Shown here: one piece after another, positions 7,532 through 15,918 of the stretch
Numbering within the stretch: the stretch's first letter is position 1
How the letters are laid out: each line of letters begins with the position of its first letter
Assembly (NCBI GenBank): GCA_964567785.1
Contig: CAZMOK010000015.1
Span: forward strand, 1-54,510
DNA from: CAZMOK01 sp964567785
Lineage (GTDB): Bacteria > Bacteroidota > Bacteroidia > Bacteroidales > JAGOPY01
Direction: 5' to 3'
DNA length: 54,510 nt
Notes under the pieces: generated by a model
Told to the model about the DNA's origin: nothing
Seen by the model: only the letters and a program-made list of their open reading frames with translations
Database searches by the model: none
Translations under genes and position numbers: made by a program

Positions 7532-9502
7532 ATGAAGCTTTCCATAGTTATTGTCAATTATAATGTAAAACACTTCCTTGAGCAGTGTCTCTCGTCTGTG
7601 AGAAAAGCCGGCAAGGGGCTAAGCATGGAGGTTTTTGTTGTTGACAATAATTCTGTTGACAGCTCAACAACCATGCTGGCTGAAAAATTTCCCGAGGTGG
7701 ACCTCATTGTCAATAAAAAAAATTCCGGGTTCTCGAGGGCTAATAACCAGGCCATAAGGAAAGCAAAGGGTGAATATATCCTGCTCCTTAATCCCGATAC
7801 AGTGCTGGAAGACGATACACTGAGCAAAGTGGTCGGGTTTATGGATGAACATCCTGAAGCAGGGGGATTGGGGGTGAAAATGATCGACGGCAAAGGGAAC
7901 TTCCTGCCGGAATCAAAAAGGGGTCTGCCAACGCCTTCGGTTGCTTTTTACAAGATTTTCGGTCTCTCAAAATTCTTTCCAAAGTCGAAGATTTTCGGCA
8001 AATACCACCTGGGTTACCTGGATAAGGAAGAGATCCACGAGGTAGATGTTTTGTCGGGAGCCTTCATGCTGTTGCGAAAAGAAACCCTCGAAAAAACAGG
8101 TCTGCTCGATGAATCCTTCTTTATGTACGGCGAAGACATTGATCTTTCATACAGGATTACACAGGCAGGATACAAGAATTATTATTATCCTAAAACAAGG
8201 ATCATCCACTACAAAGGAGAAAGCACCAAAAAAGGGTCGATCAATTATGTATTTGTTTTCTACAACGCGATGATAATATTCGCCAGAAAACATTTTTCGC
8301 ATAAAAACGCCCGGCTTTTCAGCACACTCATAAAAATGGCAATCTACTTCAGGGCATCGATTGCCATTCTGAGCCGGTTTCTGTTGAAATCCCTGTTACC
8401 GTTCCTTGATTTTGTCCTTGTTTACAGCGGACTTTTCCTGATAACAAAATACTGGGAAAAAAATGTGATCTTCAGGGAAGGAGGTGAATACCCCCTGGGG
8501 TTCATTACGGCAGGGCTCACTGTCTATATTCTGATCTGGCTTATATCTACCTACCTTAGCGGAGGGTATGATGTGCCGGTAAGGCTCAGGAAAGTAGCAG
8601 GCGGTGTTATCATTGGAACGGTGGTGATACTGGTTGGCTATGCACTGCTTCCGGAACACCTGCGTTTCTCGAGGGCTATAATAATCCTTGGGGCTGCATG
8701 GGGAATAGCTGTTATGTCGGCAAACCGGTTGATACTAAACCTTGCCGGATTTAAAAATGCAAGTCTTGAAAGGATAAGGAACAAACGCTTTATTATTATA
8801 GGAGATGAAAAAGAGGCCAAAAGAGTTTCCGATCTCCTGATGCGGACCAGTATAAACCCTGGTTTTGTAGGCCTGGTGTACTCCGGTAAAGACAAGCCAG
8901 GGGATTTTATAGGCACACTGGGCCAGATAAGGGAGATCATCAATATTTACCGTATCGATGAAGTGATCTTTTGTTCGAAAAGCCTTCCCCATGAGGAGAT
9001 CATTGATCAGATGTCGGGGCTCCAGAATACACGGGTCGACTATAAAATTGCTCCCGAAGAGAGTATTTCCATAATAGGCAGTAATTCGATCAACACACAG
9101 GGTGACCTGTATACAGTGCAGATCAATGCTATAACAAACACGAATAACAAGCGAAATAAAAGACTGCTCGACCTTGCGGCCAGCCTGGTGATGTTTACCC
9201 TGTTACCCGTTTCGGTCTTCCTGGTAAGGCACCCTGCAGGATATGTAAGGAATATCTTCCTGGTAATATTTGGAAGACTTACCTGGGTGGGATATCATCC
9301 TACTGCACAGAGCGAACAAGAAAAACTTCCGCAGATTCGCAGGGGTATTCTATCTCCTGTTGATGCTTATGAAGCCAGGGATCTTCCGGAAGATACCATC
9401 CAGCGGCTGAATGTTATTTATGCCAGGGATTATAGCATATCCGTAGATCTCAATATTCTTTTCAAGGGATACACGAATACGGGAAGAAAGCCTTTTCCTT
9501 GA
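7532..9502 (+). CDS. GT2 glycosyltransferase fused to a degenerate phosphoglycosyl-transferase (WbaP/WcaJ-like) half
   Basis: A 656-residue membrane protein. Residues 1-260 are a GT-A family 2 (rhamnosyltransferase-like) domain: SIVIVNYN start, LNPDT (86-90, the metal-site position), GEDIDLSYR (200-208). Four membrane segments follow at about 288-304, 322-340, 356-374 and 382-400, then a Rossmann-like domain (418-535, FIIIGDEKEAKRV) as in polyprenyl-phosphate sugar-phosphotransferases. Residues 540-650 resemble the Bac_transf module: KRLLDLAASLVMF, VIFGRLTWVGYHP for the usual VLKGEMSLVGPRP, RRGILSPVDAY, and DYSISVDLNILFKGY. The segment holding the catalytic Asp-Glu dyad (DELPQ) and the RVGR loop is absent, so phosphoglycosyl transfer is unlikely. 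Probably acts in envelope polysaccharide synthesis. The upstream ATG at 7508 is an alternative start. Confidence 0.8.
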   Translation: MKLSIVIVNYNVKHFLEQCLSSVRKAGKGLSMEVFVVDNNSVDSSTTMLAEKFPEVDLIVNKKNSGFSRANNQAIRKAKGEYILLLNPDTVLEDDTLSKVVGFMDEHPEAGGLGVKMIDGKGNFLPESKRGLPTPSVAFYKIFGLSKFFPKSKIFGKYHLGYLDKEEIHEVDVLSGAFMLLRKETLEKTGLLDESFFMYGEDIDLSYRITQAGYKNYYYPKTRIIHYKGESTKKGSINYVFVFYNAMIIFARKHFSHKNARLFSTLIKMAIYFRASIAILSRFLLKSLLPFLDFVLVYSGLFLITKYWEKNVIFREGGEYPLGFITAGLTVYILIWLISTYLSGGYDVPVRLRKVAGGVIIGTVVILVGYALLPEHLRFSRAIIILGAAWGIAVMSANRLILNLAGFKNASLERIRNKRFIIIGDEKEAKRVSDLLMRTSINPGFVGLVYSGKDKPGDFIGTLGQIREIINIYRIDEVIFCSKSLPHEEIIDQMSGLQNTRVDYKIAPEESISIIGSNSINTQGDLYTVQINAITNTNNKRNKRLLDLAASLVMFTLLPVSVFLVRHPAGYVRNIFLVIFGRLTWVGYHPTAQSEQEKLPQIRRGILSPVDAYEARDLPEDTIQRLNVIYARDYSISVDLNILFKGYTNTGRKPFP

Positions 9503-9536
9503 AAGCACTGTATTTAAGGGGTATGAAAAATATCCT

Positions 9537-9544
9537 TAATTTTG
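9537..9544 (+). promoter_or_regulatory. -7 promoter box before the E2 gene
   Basis: TAATTTTG matches TAnnTTTG; no clear -33 TTG at the right spacing. A short imperfect hairpin (TAAGG...CCTTA, about 9514-9538) overlaps its upstream side and may help end the preceding transcript. Confidence 0.5.
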
Positions 9545-9590
9545 CACATTCTTAGAGTTAAGTTGTTAGTAAGCATAAAACATATTTTTC

Positions 9591-10928
9591 ATGGCGAAAT
9601 TTGAGATAGTGACGCCCAAGATGGGCGAAAGCATCATAGAAGCAACCATAACGAAATGGATGGTAGACGTGGGTGACACCATTGAGGAAGATGACCCGGT
9701 TGCTGAGATAGCCACAGATAAGGTGGACTCTGAGATCCCCTCTCCTGTTGAAGGAAAAGTGCTTGAAATTATGTACAACGAGGGTGATGTTGTGGCTGTG
9801 GGAAAGCCCATCATGGTAATTGAAATTGAAGGGGACGCTGCGGAACCGGAAGAAAAGGAAACCGCAGGGGAGAAAAAAGAGGAAAAAAAGGACCCCGCAC
9901 CCGAGACTGAAACAAAAACCAGTCCTGAAACTGAAAAAGTGACTGAAACCGAAAAAGAAGATGTGGCACCCTCCGGTTTTTCCGAAGCAAAAAGGTTTTA
10001 TTCCCCGCTGGTAAAGAACATAGCAAAACAAGAAAACATTTCAGTTGCAGAACTGGAAAATGTACCCGGAACAGGGAAAGATGGCCGGGTTACGAAGCAG
10101 GATATGTTGGATTACCTTAAGAACAGGACCACTGCAGGGGCACCTGCCACTGCTGAAGCACCTTCTGCACCCTCTGCGAGGCCTCCTCAATATGAACAAC
10201 CGGCCGTTACAGCCGAAAGTGGCGATGAGGTGTTTGAAATGGACCGCATGCGCAAACTCATTGCCGATCATATGGTAATGTCGAAACAGGTTTCACCGCA
10301 TGTAACATCTTTCATCGATATAGATGTTACCAACATCGTAAACTGGCGAAATAAGGTCAAGGACGAGTTCCTGGAAAGGGAAAAGGAGAAGATCACCTTC
10401 ACCCCGATCTTTATTGAAGCGGCTGCTGCCGTGTTAAAGGAATACCCCAGAGTAAATGCATCTGTTGATGGCAACAACATCATCCACAGGAAAAAGATCA
10501 ATATCGGCATGGCCACCGCCCTTCCGAACGGCAACCTTATTGTCCCTGTCATAAAGGATGCAGATAATAAGAACCTGCTGGGGCTTACAAGAGATGTGAA
10601 CGACCTTGCCGGCAGGGCACGCAACAACGAATTGCAGCCCGAAGAGATCCAGGGCGGCACTTTCACTGTAACCAATTTCGGCTCTTTCGACAGCATAACC
10701 GGAACCCCCATCATCAACCAGCCACAGGTAGCTATTCTCGGCATAGGAGCCATAAGGAAAAAGCCGGTGGTTGTGGAAACAGACCAGGGGGACGTTATAG
10801 CGATAAGGCATATCATGATCATGTCGCTTGCTTACGACCATCGGGTTGTGGATGGTGCACTGGGCGGCATGTACCTGAGACGTCTCAAGGAAGTACTTGA
10901 GTCATGGGATGTCAACAGGTCGGTGTGA
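9591..10928 (+). CDS. 2-oxoacid dehydrogenase E2 (dihydrolipoamide acyltransferase), branched-chain type likely
   Basis: A 445-residue acyltransferase core of a 2-oxoacid dehydrogenase complex. Order of parts: one lipoyl domain (1-78, lipoylated lysine in ATDKVDS, Lys44); a charged Glu/Lys/Thr-rich linker (83-130); the peripheral E1/E3-binding domain (about 137-180, FYSPLVKNIAKQ); an Ala/Pro linker; the catalytic domain (about 205-445) with the active-site YDHRVVDG (His417, Asp421). A single lipoyl domain favours branched-chain or 2-oxoglutarate type over multi-lipoyl PDH. No E1, E3 or lipoylation gene is nearby, so the substrate cannot be fixed from context. Confidence 0.92.
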   Translation: MAKFEIVTPKMGESIIEATITKWMVDVGDTIEEDDPVAEIATDKVDSEIPSPVEGKVLEIMYNEGDVVAVGKPIMVIEIEGDAAEPEEKETAGEKKEEKKDPAPETETKTSPETEKVTETEKEDVAPSGFSEAKRFYSPLVKNIAKQENISVAELENVPGTGKDGRVTKQDMLDYLKNRTTAGAPATAEAPSAPSARPPQYEQPAVTAESGDEVFEMDRMRKLIADHMVMSKQVSPHVTSFIDIDVTNIVNWRNKVKDEFLEREKEKITFTPIFIEAAAAVLKEYPRVNASVDGNNIIHRKKINIGMATALPNGNLIVPVIKDADNKNLLGLTRDVNDLAGRARNNELQPEEIQGGTFTVTNFGSFDSITGTPIINQPQVAILGIGAIRKKPVVVETDQGDVIAIRHIMIMSLAYDHRVVDGALGGMYLRRLKEVLESWDVNRSV

Positions 10929-11004
10929 AAAATCATAGAAAATCGAAATAGCCGCCGATCAACCCGATCAATGGCTACATTATATTAAATTACGAGAGGA
11001 ATTT

Positions 11005-11802
11005 ATGGAACTCAAAATCGAAAAGCCCATTGCTTTTTTCGACCTTGAAACTACCGGCACGAACATCTCAACCGACAGGATTGTGCAAGTTGCTGTAATA
11101 AAACTCACTCCGGGTGAAAAAGAAGAAGAGTTGGATCAGCTTATTAACCCTGAAATCCCTATTCCTGAGGAAACCACGCTCATACATGGCATTTCTGATG
11201 CCGACGTGGCCGACCAGCCTACTTTCAGGGAGTTTGCTCCCGAATTGAACCTCTTTCTTACTGATTGCGACCTTGCAGGGTACAATTCCATCAAATTTGA
11301 CATCCCTTTCCTTGTTGAGGAATTTCTTCGCGCAGATGTTGATTTTGACCTTAAAGACAGAAGGGTCGTCGATGTGCAGAACATCTTCCATAAAATGGAG
11401 CCGCGGACACTAAAAGCCGCCTACAGATATTACTGCGGTAAAAACCTCGATATGGCCCATAATGCGGCTGCGGATACCATGGCTACCTATGAAGTGCTTA
11501 AGGCACAACTCGATATGTACAAAAACACAGAATATACCGATGCTGACGGTACGGTTTCAATACCTGTGCAGAACGATGTGAAAGCCCTGCATACCTTTTC
11601 CTATTTTACAAAAAATGTTGACCTGGTAGGTCATATTATTTTCAATGATAAGCAGCAGGAGGTATTCAACTTTGGTAAATACAAGGGTAGACCGGTTGAG
11701 GATGTATTCAGGAAAGAGCCCGCCTACTACGACTGGATGATGAAGAGCAAGTTTCCGAAGAGCACTAAAAAAGTGATCAGCGCCATTAAAATGAGAGTGT
11801 AA
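11005..11802 (+). CDS. DnaQ-like DEDDh 3'-5' exonuclease with C-terminal DUF3820 domain
   Basis: A 265-residue nuclease of the DNA polymerase III epsilon superfamily. All four catalytic acids and the general-base histidine are present: FFDLETTG (Asp13, Glu15), FDIPFL (Asp99) and MAHNAAADTMAT (His152, Asp157), defining the DEDDh class. The C-terminal 50 residues (from about 215, NFGKYKGRPVEDV) match the small DUF3820 module often appended to such exonucleases. It lacks the clamp-binding and alpha-binding tail of true DnaQ, so it is more likely a repair or RNA/DNA trimming enzyme than the replicative proofreader. A good Shine-Dalgarno (GAGAGGAA) sits before ATG 11005; the FAH gene begins 11 bp after its stop. 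Confidence 0.9.
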   Translation: MELKIEKPIAFFDLETTGTNISTDRIVQVAVIKLTPGEKEEELDQLINPEIPIPEETTLIHGISDADVADQPTFREFAPELNLFLTDCDLAGYNSIKFDIPFLVEEFLRADVDFDLKDRRVVDVQNIFHKMEPRTLKAAYRYYCGKNLDMAHNAAADTMATYEVLKAQLDMYKNTEYTDADGTVSIPVQNDVKALHTFSYFTKNVDLVGHIIFNDKQQEVFNFGKYKGRPVEDVFRKEPAYYDWMMKSKFPKSTKKVISAIKMRV

Positions 11803-11813
11803 ATTTTTGGCCT

Positions 11814-12428
11814 ATGAAGATCATTTGCATTGGACGTAATTATTTAGAACACACAAAAGAGCTGAACAACCCGCTGCCTTCAGAACCTGTATTCTTCCTT
11901 AAGCCCGATACAGCCCTGTTGATCAGGAACAGGCCTTTTTACTATCCTGAATTTTCAGATAATATTCATTACGAAGCAGAAATCGTATTGAAGATCAGCA
12001 AAGTGGGAAAATATATTGATGAGCGGTTTGCAGACACCTACTATGATGAGATAGGCATGGGCATAGATTTTACAGCCAGGGACCTGCAGAAAAAGGCAAA
12101 AGAGAAAGGATTGCCGTGGGAAAAAGCAAAAGCATTTGACTTTTCGGCACCGTTGAGTGACCGGTTCATCCCAAGGAAAGACCTGGAAGATACCGGGAAT
12201 ATTTCTTTCACACTACTGAAAAACGGCGAAGAGGTACAGAAAGGCAATACCGCCAACATGATCTTTTCGTTCAGGCAGATCATCTCGTATGTTTCACGGT
12301 TTATAACCCTGAGGACCGGTGATCTGATTTTTACGGGAACCCCGGAAGGCGTTGGGCCCGTGAAAGTGGGCGATGTACTTGAGGCTTATATCGGAAGTGA
12401 AAGAATGCTCATGTGTGAGATCAGGTAA
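11814..12428 (+). CDS. fumarylacetoacetate hydrolase (FAH) family protein
   Basis: A 204-residue single-domain FAH-fold enzyme. The metal site is visible as HYEAEIVL (His52, Glu54, Glu56) with a further acid in the MGIDFTARDLQ segment, and the C-terminal FTGTPEGVGPVKVGD is the family signature. Small proteins of this type act as acylpyruvate hydrolases, oxaloacetate decarboxylases or oxaloacetate tautomerases; which one applies cannot be told. Probably translated from the same mRNA as the exonuclease 11 bp upstream. The last 8 bp overlap the convergent DUF721 gene. Confidence 0.88.
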   Translation: MKIICIGRNYLEHTKELNNPLPSEPVFFLKPDTALLIRNRPFYYPEFSDNIHYEAEIVLKISKVGKYIDERFADTYYDEIGMGIDFTARDLQKKAKEKGLPWEKAKAFDFSAPLSDRFIPRKDLEDTGNISFTLLKNGEEVQKGNTANMIFSFRQIISYVSRFITLRTGDLIFTGTPEGVGPVKVGDVLEAYIGSERMLMCEIR

Positions 12429-12714
12429 AAATAACATCAGTGATCAGGTCCTTGCCCGCCCTTTTGTTTATAGCTTCCCTGATCTTATTTCTTGCGTAAA
12501 GCAGTTCGTTTTTCAGGGCGGGACTGTCGATCTTAACGAACAATTTTCCTGATTTTATGTAGATGTTCTTGGTGTGACGGTTTATCATGTCGCCCACCAC
12601 TTCGGGCCACAGCCCCACTGCATCTATTTCGTCGTGCTTCCTCTCAAGGTTATACTCCCTGAGCATTTCCCGGATAGCATCACCAAGCGACTGGCTATTT
12701 GATTTCTTTATCAT
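12421..12714 (-). CDS. DUF721 domain protein (DciA-like)
   Basis: A 97-residue basic protein with the DUF721 pattern: a helical N-terminus (SLGDAIREMLREYNLERK), a WPEVVGDMINRHTKNIYI core and a SPALKNELLYARNKI helix. DUF721 includes DciA, which helps recruit or operate the replicative helicase in bacteria lacking DnaC/DnaI; assigning that role here is inference. It overlaps the 3' end of recF by 20 bp, an arrangement that supports coupled translation and a DNA-replication connection. Its own 3' end overlaps the convergent FAH gene by 8 bp. Confidence 0.85.
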   Translation of the reverse strand: MIKKSNSQSLGDAIREMLREYNLERKHDEIDAVGLWPEVVGDMINRHTKNIYIKSGKLFVKIDSPALKNELLYARNKIREAINKRAGKDLITDVIFT

Positions 12715-13831
12715 TCATATTATTTTTTACTTCCTCTACGCTCCCCTCCTCAACCCTGAATATCTTATGGTCAATATCGGATTCAGCGAATAATTTCTCT
12801 ATCCTGATCTTTTGTGTATCGGTAATGAATACCTGGCCAAAGTTATTATGGCCCACAAGGGAGATGATATGTTCCACACGGTGGTCATCAAGCTTATCAA
12901 AAATGTCGTCAAAAAGCAGTATCGGTTTAAAACCTTTGAGTCTTTTGGTGAATTCGAACTGGGCAAGTTTAAGGGCAATCACGAATGATTTCTGCTGGCC
13001 CTGTGAGCCAAACTTCTTCAAAGGATGCCCGCCGATATTGAAAGTAAGGTCGTCTTTATGTATGCCGGTTGTTGTGTAGCGCAGCTTAAGATCTCTGTTG
13101 AGGCTGCCCGCCAGCAGTTCACCAGGGCTGCTGTCATGCAACTGGGAATCGTACGCTATCCCTACCGTTTCCCTGTTACCGGTAATTTCGCTGAAATAAT
13201 CCTGGAAGATTGGGATGAGCGCATCGATGAATTCTTTTCGTTTTTCGTGGATAAGCAACCCGTAGTCTGTGAGTTGCTTGTCCCATACCTCAATGGACGA
13301 CCGGTTGATTGAAGATGTTTCAGCGAACCTTTTCAGCAAAGCATTTCGCTGACTTAATGCCTTATTGTAATTGAGCAGGTTATCGAGATAGATCCTGTCG
13401 AATTGTGATATCACCCCATCAATGTACTTCCTTCTCTGGTCACTGCCTTCATTTATGAGGTCCCTGTCGTAAGGGGAAATCATTACCAGCGGGAGCAGGC
13501 CGATATGATCGGCCAGCCTGCCGTATTCTTTCGAATTGATCCTGAAACTCTTTTTCTGGTTGACCTTCTGCAGGCAGCTCACTTTATCCTGCTTGCTGCC
13601 CTTACGTGAATAAATTCCATGTATCGCAAAGAAATCCTCACCGTGGAGTATATTCTGAACATCTATGTTATTAAAGTAGCTTTTACAGAAAGACAGGTAA
13701 TAGATACCATCCAGGATATTGGTCTTCCCGGCTCCGTTATCGCCGATAAAGCAATTGATCTTTTCCGAAAAATGGAGGGTAGCCTCTCCACAGTTCTTGA
13801 AATTGTTCAATATGAGTTTTTGCAGGTACAT
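12695..13831 (-). CDS. recF: DNA replication and repair protein RecF
   Basis: A 378-residue SMC-like ATPase that helps load RecA at gapped DNA with RecO and RecR. Seen: Walker A GDNGAGKTN (30-38), the ABC signature region KKFGSQGQQKSF, and Walker B ILLFDDIFDKLD with the D-loop. Full length for the family. The ATG at 13831 overlaps the last base of ispH, and its 3' end overlaps DUF721, so ispH-recF-DUF721 reads as one translationally coupled unit. The dnaA/dnaN/gyrB neighbours common elsewhere are absent. Confidence 0.96.
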   Translation of the reverse strand: MYLQKLILNNFKNCGEATLHFSEKINCFIGDNGAGKTNILDGIYYLSFCKSYFNNIDVQNILHGEDFFAIHGIYSRKGSKQDKVSCLQKVNQKKSFRINSKEYGRLADHIGLLPLVMISPYDRDLINEGSDQRRKYIDGVISQFDRIYLDNLLNYNKALSQRNALLKRFAETSSINRSSIEVWDKQLTDYGLLIHEKRKEFIDALIPIFQDYFSEITGNRETVGIAYDSQLHDSSPGELLAGSLNRDLKLRYTTTGIHKDDLTFNIGGHPLKKFGSQGQQKSFVIALKLAQFEFTKRLKGFKPILLFDDIFDKLDDHRVEHIISLVGHNNFGQVFITDTQKIRIEKLFAESDIDHKIFRVEEGSVEEVKNNMNDKEIK

Positions 13832-14691
13832 TAACGTAAACTTTCAACCCTCTTTGCTGCCTCTTCAAGTTCATTCTCGGGAGTTGAGGCAGCTCCGCTT
13901 ATTCCGACACTTTTAACACCTTTAAACCATCGCTTATTTATCTCATCAGGGCTTGTTACGAAATACGAATTCGGATTGGCTTCTTTGCATACACTGAACA
14001 GGTACCGGCCATTGGAGCTTTTTGTGCCACTCAAAAAAACAATCACATCGAAGGAGGCTGCAAAAGCCCTCAGGTGCGGTGCGCGGCCGTATACCTGTCC
14101 ACAAATTGAATCGGTAACAAACAGGTTCCCCAAACCTGTTTTCTTCCTGATCACTTCTGCGACTTTATCAAGCCCTTCCCTGCTCATTGTGGTCTGCGAA
14201 AAAAGATAGACAGGCAGCTCCGGTTCAAGACGTGCTGCCTCTTCGGGAGAGTCGACCACAACCGCTTTTCCATTCGAATACCCGGTAAGGCCTTTAACCT
14301 CAGGGTGGCTTTTCTTTCCGTAAATCACCAGGGTACCACCTGCTTCACTAACCATATCGGCAGTTTCCCTGATCTTTTTCTGAAGTTTAAGCACTACCGG
14401 ACAGGTTGCATCAATAATATTCACGCCTGATTTTTCAGCAAGCTCGAATGTTTCAGGAGGTTCACCATGAGCCCTGAGGAGAACCGTTGAACCCTCCAAT
14501 GCCTTAAGCCTTTCGCAACCGGTCACTTCAACACCCAGCTTCCTCAACCTTTCCACTTCCCTTTCATTATGGACCAGTTCTCCAAGGCTGAACAATTTAT
14601 CGTTGTGCTCATTTGCAGCCTTCTCAGCCCTTTGGATAGCACGCCTGACGCCTCCGCAAAACCCTGCTGCCGGATCTATTTCAACTTTCAT
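13831..14691 (-). CDS. ispH: 4-hydroxy-3-methylbut-2-enyl diphosphate reductase
   Basis: Last step of the MEP isoprenoid pathway, reducing HMBPP to IPP and DMAPP with a [4Fe-4S] cluster. The three cluster cysteines are present: FCGGV (Cys12), DATCPV (Cys98) and DSICGQ (Cys198). Substrate histidines appear in LVHN (His42) and RAHGEP (His76), and the catalytic Glu in HPEVKG (Glu132). The segment after the third cysteine reads GQVYGRAPHLR rather than the more common ATTNRQ, as is usual in Bacteroidota. At 286 residues it is full length. It shares one base with the downstream recF start. Confidence 0.95.
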   Translation of the reverse strand: MKVEIDPAAGFCGGVRRAIQRAEKAANEHNDKLFSLGELVHNEREVERLRKLGVEVTGCERLKALEGSTVLLRAHGEPPETFELAEKSGVNIIDATCPVVLKLQKKIRETADMVSEAGGTLVIYGKKSHPEVKGLTGYSNGKAVVVDSPEEAARLEPELPVYLFSQTTMSREGLDKVAEVIRKKTGLGNLFVTDSICGQVYGRAPHLRAFAASFDVIVFLSGTKSSNGRYLFSVCKEANPNSYFVTSPDEINKRWFKGVKSVGISGAASTPENELEEAAKRVESLR

Positions 14692-14775
14692 AACAAGAAA
14701 ACAAAATTACACAAAACACCACTTCGATTAAGAGCGGTGAAACGGTTATTATCAACAAACCTGAACGGCCAGGTA

Positions 14776-15879
14776 TCAGTCAGCTTCTTTCTTTTTGGAG
14801 AACTCTGACAGATTGAAAGTAAGGGTAAAGTAATTAGGTGATCCCACCAGGTGATAGGCAGAGCGTGCGTAACTGATATGGAATTTCGAGATACGGATTC
14901 CAAACCCCCATGAAAACCCGACGGTTGAGAGTTTTGAAGGCACTTTCATCTCCTGTCTTCTAAGATAATTATAACTTGCCCTGAGGGTCAATACCTTTGC
15001 CAGCTTCAATTCGCCGCCAAAAACAAGGTGCCTCATAAGGTTATCGGCAAATTTCTCGATGCCGCTGACTTCATTGGGCAAACCCGTGATGGGATCTGTT
15101 CCTCCCCTGGGATTGTCAGGATCGTCGTACCTGAGATCCCATTTTTCAAGATGAGTTAAAAGAACTGAAAATGTAAACGGGAGGTGCTTTAATCCTTTTG
15201 AAAAGCCTGCCTGGATCTCAAAGGGTATCGGCTCGCGCGGGCTGTTCCCGTAGGGCACGACCTGGAAACCAATGTTCCGGGCAATAAGTGACGCGGTAAA
15301 ATCAGACTCTTCATTGTGATAAGACCCTGCGATATCAACACCCAGTCCGAAAGAGTTATATGATTCAAGGCCGGAATAAATAAACTTAAGGTTCGAACCT
15401 ATTGAAAATCTGGGTGTCAGCCATCTGCCCCACCCAATATTCAATGCATACTCCCCTGCTGTAAATTCCCCATACTTCACCCCTGCTGCATCAGCTTCGG
15501 TGAAAGTACCGTAATTGATGAACTGTAGAGTGCCCACAAAAGTGCCCAGTTTGTTGAAAGACCTTCCGTATTGGGCAAAACCGTAATTGATATCCGAATA
15601 ATAATCCACAAAGCTCAGTCCCAGGCTGTTGTTCATCTTTTCTGTAATGAGCGAGGGATTGGCAAGCGAAACAGTAATGTCGTCATCATTAATGGCAATA
15701 AAATTCCCGCCCAGGGCAGCAATTCTAGCCGAATTGGGCATATTCAGGAACTCGTAAACACCATCACCACCCGATTGTGAGTATGTTTCCGTAAAGAGGA
15801 ATATTGATAAAAGGGATACGAGTAAGAGTCGAAGTTTTCTCACAGCAGATTCAGGATCAAAAATTAAATCAGGTTTCAA
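14776..15879 (-). CDS. porQ: type IX secretion system protein PorQ
   Basis: A 367-residue predicted outer-membrane beta-barrel protein. An N-terminal signal peptide (hydrophobic LLLVSLLSIFLF near residues 18-29) precedes the family hallmark GDGVYEFLNMPNSARIAALG (about 38-57), and the rest alternates aromatic-edged beta strands up to a final strand NYFTLTFNLSEF. PorQ belongs to the PorV/FadL-like proteins needed for T9SS export and surface anchoring. The N-terminal extension before the signal core is somewhat long, so the start may be a few residues off. It lies between aconitase and ispH on the same strand. A T9SS-sorted cargo is encoded at the window's right end. Confidence 0.85.
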   Translation of the reverse strand: MKPDLIFDPESAVRKLRLLLVSLLSIFLFTETYSQSGGDGVYEFLNMPNSARIAALGGNFIAINDDDITVSLANPSLITEKMNNSLGLSFVDYYSDINYGFAQYGRSFNKLGTFVGTLQFINYGTFTEADAAGVKYGEFTAGEYALNIGWGRWLTPRFSIGSNLKFIYSGLESYNSFGLGVDIAGSYHNEESDFTASLIARNIGFQVVPYGNSPREPIPFEIQAGFSKGLKHLPFTFSVLLTHLEKWDLRYDDPDNPRGGTDPITGLPNEVSGIEKFADNLMRHLVFGGELKLAKVLTLRASYNYLRRQEMKVPSKLSTVGFSWGFGIRISKFHISYARSAYHLVGSPNYFTLTFNLSEFSKKKEAD

Positions 15880-15918
15880 ACGACAAAACCACCTTCAATA
15901 TTATCCGGCGGTCATCTA

